Both the position numbers and the translations under genes were made by a program. Positions 5,721 to 6,387 of a stretch of DNA of 6,387 nucleotides are shown here, piece by piece. The notes below the pieces were generated by a model, which made no database searches, was not told the origin of the DNA, and saw only the letters and a list, made by a program, of their open reading frames with translations. Location of the stretch: the NCBI GenBank assembly GCA_945937975.1, contig CAMEUD010000066.1:1-6387 (forward strand), given 5' to 3'. The stretch comes from an uncultured Clostridia bacterium (GTDB lineage: Bacteria > Bacillota > Clostridia > Christensenellales > UBA1242). Positions within the stretch are counted from its first letter, which is position 1, and each line of letters opens with the position of its first letter.

Positions 5721-6387
5721 ATTTTAAGAAAATAGAATTATCTGGATTTAAGTCTTTTGCAGACAAAACAGACATAAAATTTGATTCTGGTATAACTGCA
5801 ATCGTTGGACCAAATGGTTGTGGGAAAAGTAATGTTAGTGATGCTATTCGTTGGGTACTTGGAGAACAAAGTAGCAAATTGCTTCGTGGTTCAAGTATGC
5901 AAGATGTAATTTTTAATGGAACAGAAAAGCGTAAGAGTCTATCTTATTGTGAAGTTACATTAATTTTTAATAACTCTGACAGATATTTTAACTATGATAA
6001 TGATGAAATTGCAATAACAAGAAAGTTATATAGAAGTGGTGAAAGTGCCTATCTTATCAATCGTACACCTGTAAGATTAAAAGACATTGTAAACCTTTTA
6101 TATGATAGTGGAATTGGTCGTGATGGTTATTCAATTATTGGACAAGGTAAAGTTGAAGAAATCATTTCTTCAAAACCAGAAAACAGAAGAACAATTTTTG
6201 AAGATGCAGCAGGAATTGCAAAGTTTAAATCAAGAAAAGTTGATGCAGAAAGAAAGTTGGAAAGAACAAGAGATAATCTTACTCGTGCCAATGATATAAT
6301 TAGCGAACTTGAAAGACAAATGGGGCCACTTAAAAAACAAGCAGAAAATGCAAAAAAGTGGTTAGAATTACGCAATCGTTTGCAAGA
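5717..6387 (+). CDS. smc: Chromosome segregation protein SMC, N-terminal part (runs off the window)
   Basis: SMC is the ATPase subunit of the bacterial Smc-ScpAB condensin that compacts and segregates the chromosome. Only the first 223 codons are present and the frame is open to the window end; a full protein is about 1,150-1,200 residues. Visible are the family start MNFKKIELSGFKSFADKT, Walker A GPNGCGKSN (31-39), SSKLLRG with the conserved Arg57, the SGIGRDGYSIIGQGKVEEII stretch (131-150) with the Q-loop Gln143, and the ENRRTIFEDAAGI element (about 154-166). From about residue 165 the sequence becomes charged and heptad-like (KSRKVDAERKLERTRDNL...), the start of the first coiled-coil arm. 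The ATG overlaps the rnc TGA by 4 bases. Nothing suggests damage in the visible part. The order rnc-smc is the classical one (ftsY often follows). Confidence 0.97.
   Translation, partial: MNFKKIELSGFKSFADKTDIKFDSGITAIVGPNGCGKSNVSDAIRWVLGEQSSKLLRGSSMQDVIFNGTEKRKSLSYCEVTLIFNNSDRYFNYDNDEIAITRKLYRSGESAYLINRTPVRLKDIVNLLYDSGIGRDGYSIIGQGKVEEIISSKPENRRTIFEDAAGIAKFKSRKVDAERKLERTRDNLTRANDIISELERQMGPLKKQAENAKKWLELRNRLQ

Noticed and set aside
6102..6375. Short open frames on both strands inside smc
   Set aside because: The smc frame is intact and carries the family motifs here; these are shadows.

Overview
The window is AT-rich (roughly 30% G+C in most genes), with seven genes all on the + strand and tightly packed. 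Several features point to a Bacillota (Firmicutes) genome, most likely an uncultured low-GC member of the Clostridia or a related class: a SpoIVFB-type membrane metalloprotease, a plsX-rnc-smc string, and purine-rich ribosome binding sites. TGA acts as a stop (rnc ends in TGA and smc starts inside it) and TGG encodes Trp, so the genetic code is standard rather than the Mollicutes code. The species cannot be named from the sequence.

Left block (1-1735): a SpoIVFB-like site-2 protease gene starts in a TAATG junction, so it probably continues an operon to the left. It is followed 24 bases later by a 168-residue membrane protein that resembles the Pycsar-effector (PycTM/DUF5706-like) fold. An ATGA overlap then leads into a 117-residue soluble protein I do not recognise. 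These last two form a translationally coupled pair and are the best candidate here for something undescribed.

Middle (1736-3984): a single long gene with its own extended -10 promoter and a strong intrinsic terminator. It encodes a protein of about 710 residues, with a long mostly helical N-terminal part and a C-terminal region that looks like DUF4132 (MolR family).

Right block (3985-6387): a promoter region with interlocking inverted repeats leads into plsX (phosphate acyltransferase, phospholipid synthesis), rnc (RNase III) and the 5' part of smc (chromosome condensin ATPase), which runs off the window. The genes overlap by 8 and 4 bases, so they are probably co-transcribed and translationally coupled. 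The fabD, fabG and acpP genes that separate plsX from rnc in Bacillus are absent.

No RNA genes, CRISPR arrays, insertion sequences or long non-coding stretches were seen. The longest gap is about 154 bases, before plsX, and it holds the terminator and promoter elements described.
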